Origin: Toxoplasma gondii ME49
Taxonomy: Eukaryota; Apicomplexa; Conoidasida; Eucoccidiorida; Sarcocystidae
Assembly (NCBI RefSeq): GCF_000006565.2
Contig: NC_031479.1
Location: 5,544,289 to 5,608,288 of the forward strand
Length of the DNA stretch: 64,000 nucleotides
Direction: 5' to 3'
The notes under the pieces are model-generated. The model was not told the DNA's origin, did no database searches, and saw only the letters and a list, made by a program, of their open reading frames with translations. Both the position numbers and the translations under genes were made by a program. Numbering within the stretch: the stretch's first letter is position 1; each line of letters opens with the position of its first letter. Positions 47,931 through 60,000 of this stretch are shown piece after piece.

Positions 47931-50900
47931 TAAAAGAAAAAGGACCAAATCACAAAAAATATAAAAAAAACAAAAACAAAAAAAATTCAAAAAATAAAAT
48001 CAAAAAACAAAAAAAAAAGAAAGAAAGCTTCTCTCCCCTTCCTGCTTGCAGCCCCAGCCCAGGTCGAACCCCATACTTGGATTCTTCCTCCGAACGGAGC
48101 CACTGACTCTGTCTCCCGCTTTCGGCCTCATCTCCAGTCTTCGTTTCTCTACGCCGCCCTCTCCAGTCCTCGTTTCTCTACGGCGCCGCCCCAAGCGTCA
48201 CACAAAGCAAAGGGTCCTGGCGCCTCTATCGCATTCGGCTTTCTTGTTTCGAGCCGTCAGAAACAGCCAAGTAGGAACCCTCTTCTCTTCCCCCTTCCGT
48301 CCAATCCAGCCACCGCCTACCTGTCCCTCGCCCTGTTCTCCAGTTCTGATCCTTCTCCGGCTCCCCGCCTTTGTATCGCCATCCACTTCTCATCTTTCGT
48401 GGTCTCAAGGACAGGCTCAGAGGCGATTTAACAGAAAAAAAGCATTCCGGGTCCGCTGACTCGCGCCCCAGCAGACAGCGAAGCCGGAATGAAAAAAACA
48501 AAAAAAATCAAACAAAAATCAAAAAAAATATCAAAAAAAAACAAAAAAAAAGCTTCTCTCCCCTTCCTGCTTGCAGCCCCAGCCCAGGTCGAACCCCATA
48601 CTTGGATTCTTCCTCCGAACGGAGCCACTGACTCTGTCTCCCGCTTTCGGCCTCATCTCCAGTCTTCGTTTCTCTACGCCGCCCTCTCCAGTCTTCGTTT
48701 CTCTACGCCGCCCTCTCCAGTCCTCGTTTCTCTACGGCGCCGCCCCAAGCGTCACACAAAGCAAAGGGTCCTGGCGCCTCTATCGCATTCGGCTTTCTTG
48801 TTTCGAGCCGTCAGAAACAGCCAAGTCGGAACCCTCTTCTCTTCCCCCTTCCGTCCAATCCAGCCACCGCCTACCTGTCCCTCGCCCTGTTCTCCAGTTC
48901 TGATCCTTCTCCGGCTCCCCGCCTTTGTATCGCCATCCACTTCTCATCTTTCGTGGTCTCAAGGACAGGCTCAGAGGCGATTTAACAGAAAAAAAGCATT
49001 CCGGGTCCGCTGACTCGCGCCCCCGCAGACAGCGAAGCCGGAATAAAAAAAAATAAAAAAACACAAAACAAAAAAAATCAAAAAAAAAATCAAAAAAAAA
49101 ATCAAAAAAAATAAAAAAACAAACAAAAAAAGGCTTCTTTCCCCTTCCTGCTTGTAGCCCCAGCCCAGGTCGAACCCCATACTTGGATTCTTCCTCCGAA
49201 CGGAGCCACCCACTCCGTGTCCCGCCTTCGGCCTCATCTCCAGTCTTCGTTTCTCTACGCCGCCATCTCCAGTCCTCGTTTCTCTACGGCGCCGCCCCAA
49301 GTGTGTCACCAAGCAAAGGGTCCTGGCGCCTCTACCGCATTCGGCTTTCTTGTTTCGAGCCGTCAGAAACAGCCAAGTCGGAACCCTCTTCTCTTCCCCC
49401 TTCCGTCCAATCCAGCCACCGCCTACCTGTCCCTCGCCCTGTTCTCCAGTTCTGATTCCTCTCCGGCTCCCCGCCTTTGTATCGCCATTCAACTCTCATC
49501 TTTCGTGGTCTCAAGGACAGGCTCAGAGGCGATCTAACAGAAAAAAAGCATTCCGGGTCCGCTGACTCGCGCCCCCGCAGACAGCGAAGCCGGAATAAAA
49601 AAAAATAAAAAAACACAAAACAAAAAAAATCAAAAAAAAAATCAAAATAAAAAAAAACAAACAAAAAAAAGTTTCTCTTCCCTTCCTGTTTGTAGCCCCA
49701 GCCCAGGTCGAACCCCATACTTGGATTCTTCCTCCGAACGGAGCCACCCACTCCGTGTCCCGCCTTCGGCCTCATCTCCAGTCTTCGTTTCTCTACGCCG
49801 CCATCTCCAGTCCTCGTTTCTCTACGGCGCCGCCCCAAGTGTGTCACCAAGCAAAGGGTCCTGGCGCCTCTACCGCATTCGGCTCTCTTGTTTCGAGCCG
49901 TCAGAAACAGCCAAGTCGGAACCCTCTTCTCTTCCCCCTTCCGTCCAATCCAGCCACCGCCTACCTGTCCCTCGCCCTGTTCTCCAGTTCTGATTCCTCT
50001 CCGGCTCCCCGCCTTTGTATGGCCATTCAACTCTCATCTTTCGTGGTCTCAAGGACAGGCTCAGAGGCGATCTAACAGAAAAAAAGCATTCCTGGTCCGC
50101 TGACTCGCGCCCCCGCAGACAGCGAAGCTGGAATAAAAAAAATAAAAAAACACAAAACAAAAAAAATCAAAAAAAAAATCAAAAAAAAACATATGAAAAA
50201 AAAACCTAACAAAAAAAGGCTTCTTTCCCCTTCCTGCTTGTAGCCCCAGCCCAGGCCGAACCCCATACTTGGATTCTTCCTCCGAACGGAGCCACCCACT
50301 CCGTGTCCCGCCTTCGGCCTCATCTCCAGTCTTCGTTTCCCTACGGCGCCGCCCCAAGTGTGTCACCAAGCAAAGGGTCCTGGCGCCTCTACCGCATTCG
50401 GCTTTCTTGTTTCGAGCCGTCAGAAACAGCCAAGTCGGAACCCTCTTCTCTTCCCCCTTCCGTCCAATCCAGCCACCGCCTACCTGTCCCTCGCCCTGTT
50501 CTCCAGTTCTGATTCCTCTCCGGCTCCCCGCCTTTGTATCGCCATTCAACTCTCATCTTTCGTGGTCTCAAGGACAGGCTCAGAGGCGATCTAACAGAAA
50601 AAAAGCATTCCGGGTCCGCTGACTCGCGCCCCCGCAGACAGCGAAGCCGGAATAAAAAAAAATAAAAAAACACAAAACAAAAAAAATCAAAAAAAAATCA
50701 AAAAAAAAATCAAAAAAAATAAAAAAAAAGCTTCTCTTCCCTTCCTGTTTGTAGCCCCAGCCCAGGTCGAACCCCATACTTGGATTCTTCCTCCGAACGG
50801 AGCCACCCACTCCGTGTCCCGCCTTCGGCCTCATCTCCAGTCTTCGTTTCTCTACGCCGCCATCTCCAGTCCTCGTTTCTCTACGGCGCCGCCCCAAGTG

Positions 50901-52157
50901 TGTCACCAAGCAAAGGGTCCTGGCGCCTCTACCGCATTCGGCTTTCTTGTTTCGAGCCGTCAGAAACAGCCAAGTCGGAACCCTCTTCTCTTCCCCCTTC
51001 CGTCCAATCCAGCCACCGCCTACCTGTCCCTCGCCCTGTTCTCCAGTTCTGATTCCTCTCCGGCTCCCCGCCTTTGTATCGCCATCCACTTCTCATCTTT
51101 CGTGGTCTCAGGGACAGGCTCAGAGGCGATCTAACAGAAAAAAAGCATTCCGGGTCCGCTGACTCGCGCCCCCGCAGACAGCCAAGACGGAATAAAAAAA
51201 AATAAAAAAACCAAAACAAAAAAAATCAAAAAAAAAATCAAAAAAAAACAAAAAAAATAAAAAAAACAAACAAAAAAAGTTTCTCTTCCCTTCCTGTTTG
51301 TAGCCCCAGCCCAGGTCGAACCCCATACTTGGATTCTTCCTCCGAACGGAGCCACCCACTCCGTGTCCCGCCTTCGGCCTCATCTCCAGTCTTCGTTTCT
51401 CTACGCCGCCATCTCCAGTCCTCGTTTCTCTACGGCGCCGCCCCAAGTGTGTCACCAAGCAAAGGGTCCTGGCGCCTCTACCGCATTCGGCTTTCTTGTT
51501 TCGAGCCGTCAGAAACAGCCAAGTCGGAACCCTCTTCTCTTCCCCCTTCCGTCCAATCCAGCCACCGCCTACCTGTCCCTCGCCCTGTTCTCCAGTTCTG
51601 ATTCCTCTCCGGCTCCCCGCCTTTGTATCGCCATTCAACTCTCATCTTTCGTGGTCTCAAGGACAGGCTCAGAGGCGATCTAACAGAAAAAAAGCATTCC
51701 GGGTCCGCTGACTCGCGCCCCCGCAGACAGCGAAGCCGGAATAAAAAATAAAAAAAATCACAAACAAAAAAAATCAAAAAAAAATCAAAAAAAAAATATA
51801 AAAAAGAAAACTAACAAAAAAAGGCTTCTTTCCCCTTCCTGCTTGTAGCCCCAGCCCAGGTCGAACCCCATACTTGGATTCTTCCTCCGAACGGAGCCAC
51901 CCACTCCGTGTCCCGCCTTCGGCCCCATCTCCAGTCTTCGTTTCTCTACGCCGCCATCTCCAGTCCTCGTTTCTCTACGGCGCCGCCCCAAGTGTGTCAC
52001 CAAGCAAAGAGTCCTGGCGCCTCTACCGCATTCGGCTTTCTTGTTTCGAGCCGTCAGAAACAGCCAAGTCGGAACCCTCTTCTCTTCCCCCTTCCGTCCA
52101 ATCCAGCCACCGCCTACCTGTACCTGGCCGTGTTGCCTAGTTCTGATTCCTCTCAGA

Positions 52158-54230
52158 AGCAAGCATTCTCCATTCAGAGAACGACTGAGCCTTTTTTTCG
52201 TTTGGCATTCCCATGAATCGGGACAGTCAGTCTCCCGCCCACACTTTGGCTGGCCCGTTGGCCCCAATACCATGTGCCGTATTATTAATTCTCTCCATGA
52301 ACCCCGCACACGGAGTGAAACTGGCATGTGGCATTGGGGTCTTCTGTTAAACTATTGTAGAACTGCTCTCTGCCTCGACGTACGTCTCTTCGTGTCCCCC
52401 AAAAGGGAGAAGGACTGTTTTTGTTTGTATGCTCAAGTCGTTATGGCCCTCTTCGTTGACTGAGTCGTTTGGCTCGCTGCCAGCATTCGGAGGAGAAAAG
52501 ATTGCCTTTGCAGTAAAAGACATCGCAGCCGCGCTAGGTGCTTCCACCACAAACACGTACTGCGACATGTCAGCATCATGTCATCCAAACTATTTAGCTT
52601 CGCTGCGTAATATGTTCATTACCGCGCTACCTCTCTTACTGGATGTCAAACTCAACAGACCATCAATGAGACCATGCCTGGCGCGAGGACCAGGTCACGG
52701 TCTGCATCACGCGTTGCGTTTCCTGTTGGGCGTTATGTAGCTAGTCTTCTCCGCATATGCTGACCCATGAGGTACGTGTACGCTTCAGCATTTCAGGGGC
52801 AGGTTGAAAGCAAACCGAACAGATCTGGATTGCAAGAAACCGAAAAGAGGACGAGTAGACACAGGACGGCTGAAATGGTGGAAACTAGACTGGATTTGCA
52901 GCACGCACCGTGAAACTGGTGTAAGGCATCTAAGACCCCGTTGTTTGAAAGGGAGACACACAAGCCGGAATTTAAAGATGCTGATGTGTGTCTGCCTTCG
53001 TTGGCGTGTATAAAAAGGGTGGAGAGTTGGCCGTCTTGAGCAATGCATTGGAACCACAGTTTAGGAGATGGACATTCTCACATACACTAGAACAGACTGC
53101 TAGATATTGAGGGTGACTGTTTCCCGTCTCGACAGTGCGCGCCCTTTTGTCCACCACTGCCCGTGCAGCTTCGTTTTTCAGGAATGCCTTGGAATACGGC
53201 AATTGCCAAAAACAAAGCAGATCGTCACATAGAGCTTAATCATATGTCCACGGCCTTATCCTCTGGGAGGCATGTAGTTAGTGCTCTGCATTGAATGATG
53301 GAAATAAGTGTACAGGCGTCACCCTGACGGAAAGGTGAAAGAGCCCGGGATGTAGGATAAGGTCTGTCGCGTCAGTGCATCATTAGGCGGCCCACACGTA
53401 ACAGATGGACAGTGACAGATGGAACTCGACGTATAGCTGTATCTGCATGTAAAACTCTGAGAAATATGCTTTGACTAGAAGAAACGGTGTGCGACAGCAG
53501 ACAGCTGCTGTGGCAAGGTGATCATAATGCCTGGAAGACCTAGTCGAAGTCACACGTACACAGGCGAAGCCACCGCGACGGGGCTACAGCTTTTCAAACA
53601 AAGGCACTCCGTCTTGCATAGAATTGCGTTAGAGCAACGAGCCGACATGGAGGTGGTGCTACAAACCGAAGCCCCAGGAAGTTATCTTCTAACATATATG
53701 ACCAAGTATCACCTTACATGCACAGATGCACGAAAATAATCAGTGTACGGTTTTGACTCAGTTGATTCTTCAGTTCATGTGAAGGAGTCTTTTTTTTACA
53801 GCTTGTACGCTTGCATTCAGGAGTGCGTATGTGATACAGTCAACCATATTCAACCATGTTCTTTATGCTTGCTGTACACCACGACCTACTAGACTGCTTG
53901 AGACAGCTACAGTCGCTGAGCTTCGGTATCGTACCGGTATTCATGTTTCATTAGATAAAGTCGTGTGATATTCAAATCTAAAGCTTACAGCTGTGGTAAG
54001 TAGTCCAGTTAGTGACAACACCTGTGTTGATACCGAGTGTTTTCTTCCGTTCGCATCTCTACGGGTAATTCGGTCTAGTCAAATGAAAGAGTCATAGACG
54101 TTTTACGTGGGGGCCCAGTAAATCTTGTCCTCACCAGTGGAGACCGGCAAATGGGGCAACAGAAATCTCTTAGTGGGGAAGCTGCGGCACAGACTGACGG
54201 CGTTCATGCATCACCAGAGTGAAGGGAAAG
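52158..54230. other. Intergenic region after the satellite
   Basis: About 2.1 kb of mixed sequence with frequent stops in all frames. One plus frame near 52429-52740 and its overlapping minus frame stay open for about 75-100 codons but have no splice or start support. Nothing else was recognised. Confidence 0.5.
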
Positions 54231-54575
54231 ATGGGACAGCGTTGCGGACTCGCCAAACGTGCAACCCAAAAGCACTATGCTGGCAAAAAAGCGCCCGGTA
54301 CTACTTCCCCAGCGTTTTACAATCGCCACGACGGTCGGACAGGCAGCTGGATTGGTCACTTAAGGATAAGGCGTGCCCGCAAGCAAGTCACTCTGTTGCC
54401 GTTGTTGCTGATGTTTAAATTCTGTAGAGTATATCAAGCACTGATTTACCAGGTAAGGTTGACTGCCTGTTCGGTTTTCGGTCAGTCTCTCTACGCCAGT
54501 GTGTCAGTGCAGCGGGGCTGTCGTTTTTTGTTGCAGTTGGTATCTGCAACAGTGCGAGATTCTCACAAAGACTAG
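54231..54575 (+). CDS. Possible small two-exon gene with MGxxC start
   Basis: Exon 54231-54452 starts at ATG and encodes MGQRCGLAKRATQKHYAGKK then GTTSPAFYNRHDGRTGSWIG and a basic RIRRARKQV stretch. It ends at a good donor (CAG|GTAAGG). A pyrimidine-rich acceptor (TTTTTTGTTGCAG) leads to exon 54537-54575 (LVSATVRDSHKD, stop), both phase 0, giving 86 residues. The 84-bp intron is itself open and in frame, so a retained form would also be translated. Gly2 with Cys5 fits dual N-myristoylation and palmitoylation. No family is recognised. It ends only 257 bp before the next gene, so it could also be upstream leader sequence of that gene. Confidence 0.4.
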   Translation: MGQRCGLAKRATQKHYAGKKAPGTTSPAFYNRHDGRTGSWIGHLRIRRARKQVTLLPLLLMFKFCRVYQALIYQVRLTACSVFGQSLYASVSVQRGCRFLLQLVSATVRDSHKD

Positions 54576-54831
54576 TGTGGGTTTCATTGTTCGAAACATT
54601 TAAGGATTGCCCTTCCGCCCTCACAAATTCCTCCATCACAAACTGAAGCTGCATTAGTGAAATTGCTCCATTCAAGCCGTACGAGCCGGAGCGTAGGCTT
54701 TTTGCTGTCGTTTGTTGTCTGTCTGGTGTCGCTCAGAGTCTTTACAGAAAGGCACATGCCTTCCTGTTGGGTCAGCAGGACCTATAGCGAAACTGATAAT
54801 TCGAATACAACGTCAGGCAACTTCTGTGGAA

Positions 54832-56055
54832 ATGATGAGTCGACTTCATCAGCTGCTTACAGCGGCCCTGTTGTTGCTGGCTGCGCACCCCGGTTGCGGC
54901 GCCCCGACATCCGGGTCAGCGCAGAAGCCCTCCAGTGCGGAAAAACCAGCCAACGATGTCTCCGTGGACCTAACGGAGGAAGCGTCAGCGACAATTGTTG
55001 TGAATGACAGTCTGCTGCCATACCCCTCAGAGAAGATGAACGGACCATCTTTGGACGAGTGCGACGCTGATCACGTTGGTACTGGCTTCGTGGCCGTGTC
55101 ATTCAATGGAAACATGGTGTGGAGAGAACAGAATTTTCCTGAATCTCTTCCGAAATCGACTTCGCTTACGATTGAGGTGCAGGACGCTACCACAGACGAG
55201 ATGGAAGATCGGCCAATCCTTTTCGTCTACCACACGAATACCACGAGTGCGTACGTGCGAGGACAGCCTCTCCCGTATGCGTTCTGTGCAAAGATACCCG
55301 ACAACAGGAACGTCACTCAGTACGGGCTACACGCACACTTAAACCTGGGCCGCATGCACGTAGAGGGCGGGACCTCGCGGCTGGAAAGTTACGTTGGCTT
55401 GACAGAGGTCGAATCTGGAATTGACGAGTATAGCAATGTGCGTGTTCGCATGTTTCCTGTTGTGACTATGGAGCAAACAGTTGAGGACGGAAGCTCTGAA
55501 GGTGCGTCAGGTGCTGGCCACAGAAAACCAGCAAAGTCCAAGTACGACGCTTCGTGCAACTTTTCTAGCGTTAAAGATGAAGGACTCGTGGGTGTTGCTA
55601 CGGAGGTATCGGTTACTTTTCCGTCAGAGCTTGACCCAGCAAACCTGCCGAAACCGACATATTTGACGGTACGCATGGATGACATCAGCACTGATGAGGA
55701 CGAGCCGCAAGCTGTCGCAGTTTTTACCTCGGACCTCACGAAGTGGTACAAGGAAGAAGTCCCTTTGACTGCACTTCTTTGTGCGAAACTGCCAGACCAC
55801 GGGGAAAGCATCATGTATCGAGTCATTGCTCTTCTCAACGTTGGATGGGATGGGTACACCACAGACGAAGAACGCGATGCAGCAAGGCGGCAGGAAAAGG
55901 CCTCGGAGGAAACGAAGGAAAACGCAGCAGACGACGAGGTCGTCCAGACTCTTCGAAACGGTGACTTTGTAGGAACCACGATGGTTGTCGTGCTTCCTGA
56001 CAAAGTTGACTACACAGCATCCGCAAAGTTGGAGCCTTACAAATCAACCGAGTAA
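54832..56055 (+). CDS. Secreted protein with two tandem domains and a partial third
   Basis: One uninterrupted frame gives 407 residues from ATG 54832 (a second ATG follows directly) to TAA 56053-56055. Residues 1-24 (MMSRLHQLLTAALLLLAAHP...) form a clear signal peptide. Two related domains follow, at about 75-185 and 237-350. Shared landmarks are VGTGFVAVSF / VGVATEVSVTF, LPKSTSLTIEVQDATTDE / LPKPTYLTVRMDDISTDE, and FCAKIPDNRN / LCAKLPDHGE, each with a matching Cys pair (DECD...FCAK; ASCN...LCAK). A third start (FVGTTMVVVLPDKVD) is followed by the stop codon. The pattern of a beta-rich domain with LPxxTxLTVxxxD resembles the bacterial YbaY-type lipoprotein domain by eye only. Likely exported, surface or vacuolar; function unknown. 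There is no C-terminal hydrophobic GPI-type tail. Confidence 0.85.
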   Translation: MMSRLHQLLTAALLLLAAHPGCGAPTSGSAQKPSSAEKPANDVSVDLTEEASATIVVNDSLLPYPSEKMNGPSLDECDADHVGTGFVAVSFNGNMVWREQNFPESLPKSTSLTIEVQDATTDEMEDRPILFVYHTNTTSAYVRGQPLPYAFCAKIPDNRNVTQYGLHAHLNLGRMHVEGGTSRLESYVGLTEVESGIDEYSNVRVRMFPVVTMEQTVEDGSSEGASGAGHRKPAKSKYDASCNFSSVKDEGLVGVATEVSVTFPSELDPANLPKPTYLTVRMDDISTDEDEPQAVAVFTSDLTKWYKEEVPLTALLCAKLPDHGESIMYRVIALLNVGWDGYTTDEERDAARRQEKASEETKENAADDEVVQTLRNGDFVGTTMVVVLPDKVDYTASAKLEPYKSTE

Positions 56056-57073
56056 TGGGTTCATCAGGTGTATCAGATAGCTGTTGTACCAACATGAAAC
56101 AGTCCGACTTCATATGAAGAGGTTGTGTACGTCTTAAAGGAGTCTGTGGTCGGATCCAGTGCAGCGTGTGTTGCTACGCATGGGGTCACCAGAACAGGTC
56201 TTCCCCTCTCAGCAACAATGGTGGGATACTGTCGCTTTTAAGCAAACTCTCAGGACACATTTCCAGGACGTGTGGGGCCATAGTGCCTATTCGCTTTTTA
56301 AGTATTAGTGGCTAAATGCGTCGCGGAGGGACTGTCACATGTACTATACGAACGCAGCTACAATCCTATGCGTAGAGGCAAAGGGAACAAACGGAATATT
56401 GCAGTAGTATCTCTTGCCCGAATCTGCTGTACGCCATCTCTGCATCCACCCTGCCTAGGCCTGTTTACAGGTCACTGCAATTATGCCCACCGAAAAAGGC
56501 AGACGGTGCTGTGACGATTCTTGTACCAAAGGCCCGGTGACCTCCCACCTACTACACTGGGTTCAGACAGCCTGTGGGCTTCATCGAACTACGAGCTTTC
56601 CTGGTTCTTACGCCGGATCCCCGTGCAACACCGTGCGGAGCTGTTCACGCTGCTTACTGTGCACGAAATAAAAAGCTCACTCAAGGTTTACCCTACTCAC
56701 ATCTGTTTCTAAAAAAAGTGAGAAGCGATCAGCTTCTGTGAAGCCGCCAGTGCAGTATGTAACACTTAACGATGCAGTTTCGTGAATACACTGATCACCC
56801 GATTTCCTGTTTACTAGCAATAACAGGTGAATGCTCTCTTCGAAAGGGAGAAGCTGAACAAGAGACATTGCGAAGAAAACCGCTTACCAAGTCTGAATGT
56901 ATACCTAGCAGAAAGATACTCCAATGGCGAGTTAATTAAGAAACGAAGCGCGGTTAAGTGACGGGTGATGAAAATACGCGTTTGTTTGTCACCGTATAAA
57001 CATGCAAGCAGGTGAATCAATATGCAGTGAGGTAAACGGTGGTAACCAACAACAAAAGACCATGACAACGACA
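56056..57073. other. Convergent 3' intergenic region
   Basis: About 1 kb between the stop of the secreted-protein gene and the stop of the UTP3/SAS10 gene. It should contain both 3' UTRs. No other feature was seen. Confidence 0.6.
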
Positions 57074-60000
57074 TTACGACAAGGTCCGTGACTTTTTGAG
57101 ATTTGTCCGAATTCCAGATTCCTCTCCCATGTACGAATCGCCCTCCACTTCGCGCCCTGGTGGTCGAATCGTCTGAGAAGGCACACGCACACGGGAACAG
57201 AAGAGAAACATTGCCAGCACCTGTGCTTACGTCTGAAGTTACATCTGGAGGTGCAGTCTTCACATACCAGACACCCATTGGTATTACAAGCCCTCACATA
57301 TGGTGAACACCGCATGCGAATATCCCATATGTTAATGTCTACGTTATGGCATACGTATTTGTGATGATAAACAGTTCTTCCTGTTGACTAACTTGGTCAC
57401 AGACTCCGCGGATGGTGCCAATGCATAATGCGGGCGTGTATCCATAGGATAGGCGTAATATCGATAGAAAATAGACACACGTATAGAGAGACGGGCAACG
57501 GCAGAGAGACAGGATCAGACAAGCAGGCAGTCTCAGACAAAGATAGAAGAGAGGGGCATTCTGAATAGCTTAACGCCAGAAACACGCAAACGGTCCTCCT
57601 TTGTTGTGTTCTGTACATACCTTCAGTTTCTTCATCTTGCTTTCGAACTTCATTCTGTTGTGGACTCGGGCGTTTCCTTCGAACTTCTTCCTCTTCCGAG
57701 TCAAACCCTTGTTCTTCAAGATTTGGCGCGTCGTTGCTGGAAAAGCATTCAAAGGGCACCAGTCGCAGAAACTCAGTGCACATACAAATAGGCACAAGCC
57801 CTCAAAACTGTGCATCTAGATATGTCATTCGTGCACACATGATGCATAATGTCACATCCAATTAATTGCATACATACATGCAAACCTACATACGTACCTA
57901 CATGCATACATACACATACAGATACCGGGGGAGCGCAACTCACTTTCAGTATGTATGGCTGAAAAATCCATGTAGTCCGTAGTTGAGACTCGTGTACTGC
58001 TATGCTTTGGAGAAAAAACTTACTGCATTTGACACGCGCAATGTTTCCTTACCTCTCTGGCCGTCGACCGCTTCGGGAACACTCGGGATGAATGCCTTGG
58101 CCCGCTCTACCATCTGCTTCTTCTTCGCAGTCTTGCGGATCTTCTGAGTTTCAAGCAGCTCATCAAAAGCGTCAAGATCTTCTTCACGATACGGCGCCTC
58201 GGCCCGGGCTTCGCTCTCTTCCATTCTCTTTCCTTTCCTTGCTTTCCCGGAAAGCACATCCTCAAACTCGCCGTCGTCTTCCACTTGCCTGCTGAGAGAA
58301 AAAAGTGCAGAAGCAAGACGTTCAAACGGCTCCACACCCAAAAACACGACGCACAGAAAAGCACCTGGCTAATTAACTTCCAAGCAACCTAAGAGTGAAA
58401 CGCACATCGTCAGGCGAAGAATACATTGGCTTTTCCCGTTACCACGAAGATCTCCACAAAGCCAATACAACACAGAGTTTTATATACTAGTCGCCCTCTG
58501 CAACTCCGTAAAAGGCATATCACAGTGATTAGACTGTCCCCCCTGGTTAATATAACGCCTTCCGAGCCCCCAATATGGATTGGCACAAAATCGTCACCAC
58601 TTTCTGCTTACAGATCAACATCATCGGTAGACCTTAATAAGGAAAAGCCACTTGTGTTCCTGCGCAGATGACGCATACAAAACTGACACGCTACACGGGA
58701 CCCCACAGCACGCACTTTATCCTCCAACGCCGTCTCTGCTATTTTCCCCTTCACTTTGTAGTCGCGAAAAGTGCCGTACCCCTGGTCTTTCTTCTGCTTG
58801 TTGAGCATCAGATTGAAAGACAACGTTTTTTGGTTTTCCTGTCTCGACAGAATTGCGCGGTCGGCCTGGAGAGCCGCCTCCGCCCTCCGTGCTGTCTCAG
58901 AGGCCTGCTTGGCGGCATTCAGATAAGCGTTCAGAGCATTTTTCTGCTTCTTCTTGCTTTTGTTAGCGCGGCCGAGAGTTGGGTCCTCCTCGTCGTCTCC
59001 CAACGCATCCAGTGTCGACTCTGAAAATGCGGTCAATTCACCCAATGTCGTTCCCACCGTCATCCGTCTCTGGTGTTCCTCCAGCTTCTTGGACATTTGC
59101 CGCTCTGCAAAGAAAGCAAGGCAACACAGAACAGACGTGAAGTCTTATTTCTCGAGGACGTGTCAAGGGAACATCCGGCGACACCGATTGTTGTGCGGCG
59201 GAGACTCGCGGGAAGCCCAGAAGAGAAAAAATACGAAAAAAACGAGCAAAAGCAACGGAGAAGTGCCAGAACAGTGTATTCTCATTAGAAGGTGATACGA
59301 TGCACAATCTACAAACCATGCAGTCAGAGAATTTCGAATTAAATGCAAATCGAATAGGACCAAATATCAATCCACCAATCAAAGTGGGGAAGGAAAATAC
59401 TAGCACTAAAACGGTGGAGAGGACAAACCAAATAAGTAACATACAGGTTCTAGTTCCAACACACAATCCACTGGAGAGACAAGCCCCCCGAGACTAAAAC
59501 ACAAAATCCGGATACTAGGGTGCACGCCGACTTGGATATGAAGAGCATACCGCGAGAAACGCTTACATACCCGCCGTGGTGGAACTAAGGCGCCTCCAAC
59601 AACCAAAATAAGATTGGTGTCCTAGAATATTTGAATCCAAACCCAAATTCAACTCCTTCCACCAAGTAGTGGCCAACTCGATACGGCGAACTTTATCACT
59701 TAAAATAGACAGGAAATCACGCTGTGCATGTACTCACCTTTCCTGTCTTTCTTCGACATGGACAGGCGGACCATGTTTTCTTCTTCAAAGGCTTCTCGAG
59801 CGCGCTGCTTGGCAATTGAGGCTGCCGAACCTAGACGACTTTGCTGGACTTGGATCCATTGTTCGAGGCCGACTTCCTCTGGAGCATCGCCAACTTCTTC
59901 GCGAACTGCACGCACCAACTCGCTTCGCTTCAGGCGCTCCGCGGCTCGGCGCAATTCTCGCTCTGCCTTGGCCTTCACTTTGTTGACCTGGTGAACCAGA

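Larger units (their letters stand above)
46526..52157. repeat. Satellite array, ten units of about 510-580 bp with A-rich linkers
   Basis: The landmark CTTGGATTCTTCCTCCGAAC occurs near 46783, 47326, 48076, 48601, 49183, 49720, 50268, 50779, 51328 and 51875. Each unit has a GC-moderate body of about 430 bp, from a CCTTCCTGCTTG(C/T)AGCC start to a GACAGCGAAG(C/T)(C/T)GGAAT end, and an A-rich linker of 50-130 bp broken by single C or T. Spacings are about 543, 750 (includes a repeated leader and the gap), 525, 582, 537, 548, 511, 549 and 547. The last unit breaks off near 52135. No tRNA-like boxes, terminal inverted repeats or transposase are visible. Short frames on both strands recur only because the unit recurs. 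Confidence 0.95.

Noticed and set aside
46700..52330. Many 90-230-codon frames on both strands in the satellite array
   Set aside because: They recur only because the unit recurs, run into Lys- or Phe-rich A-linker translations, and differ in length with linker indels. Nothing suggests protein-level constraint.
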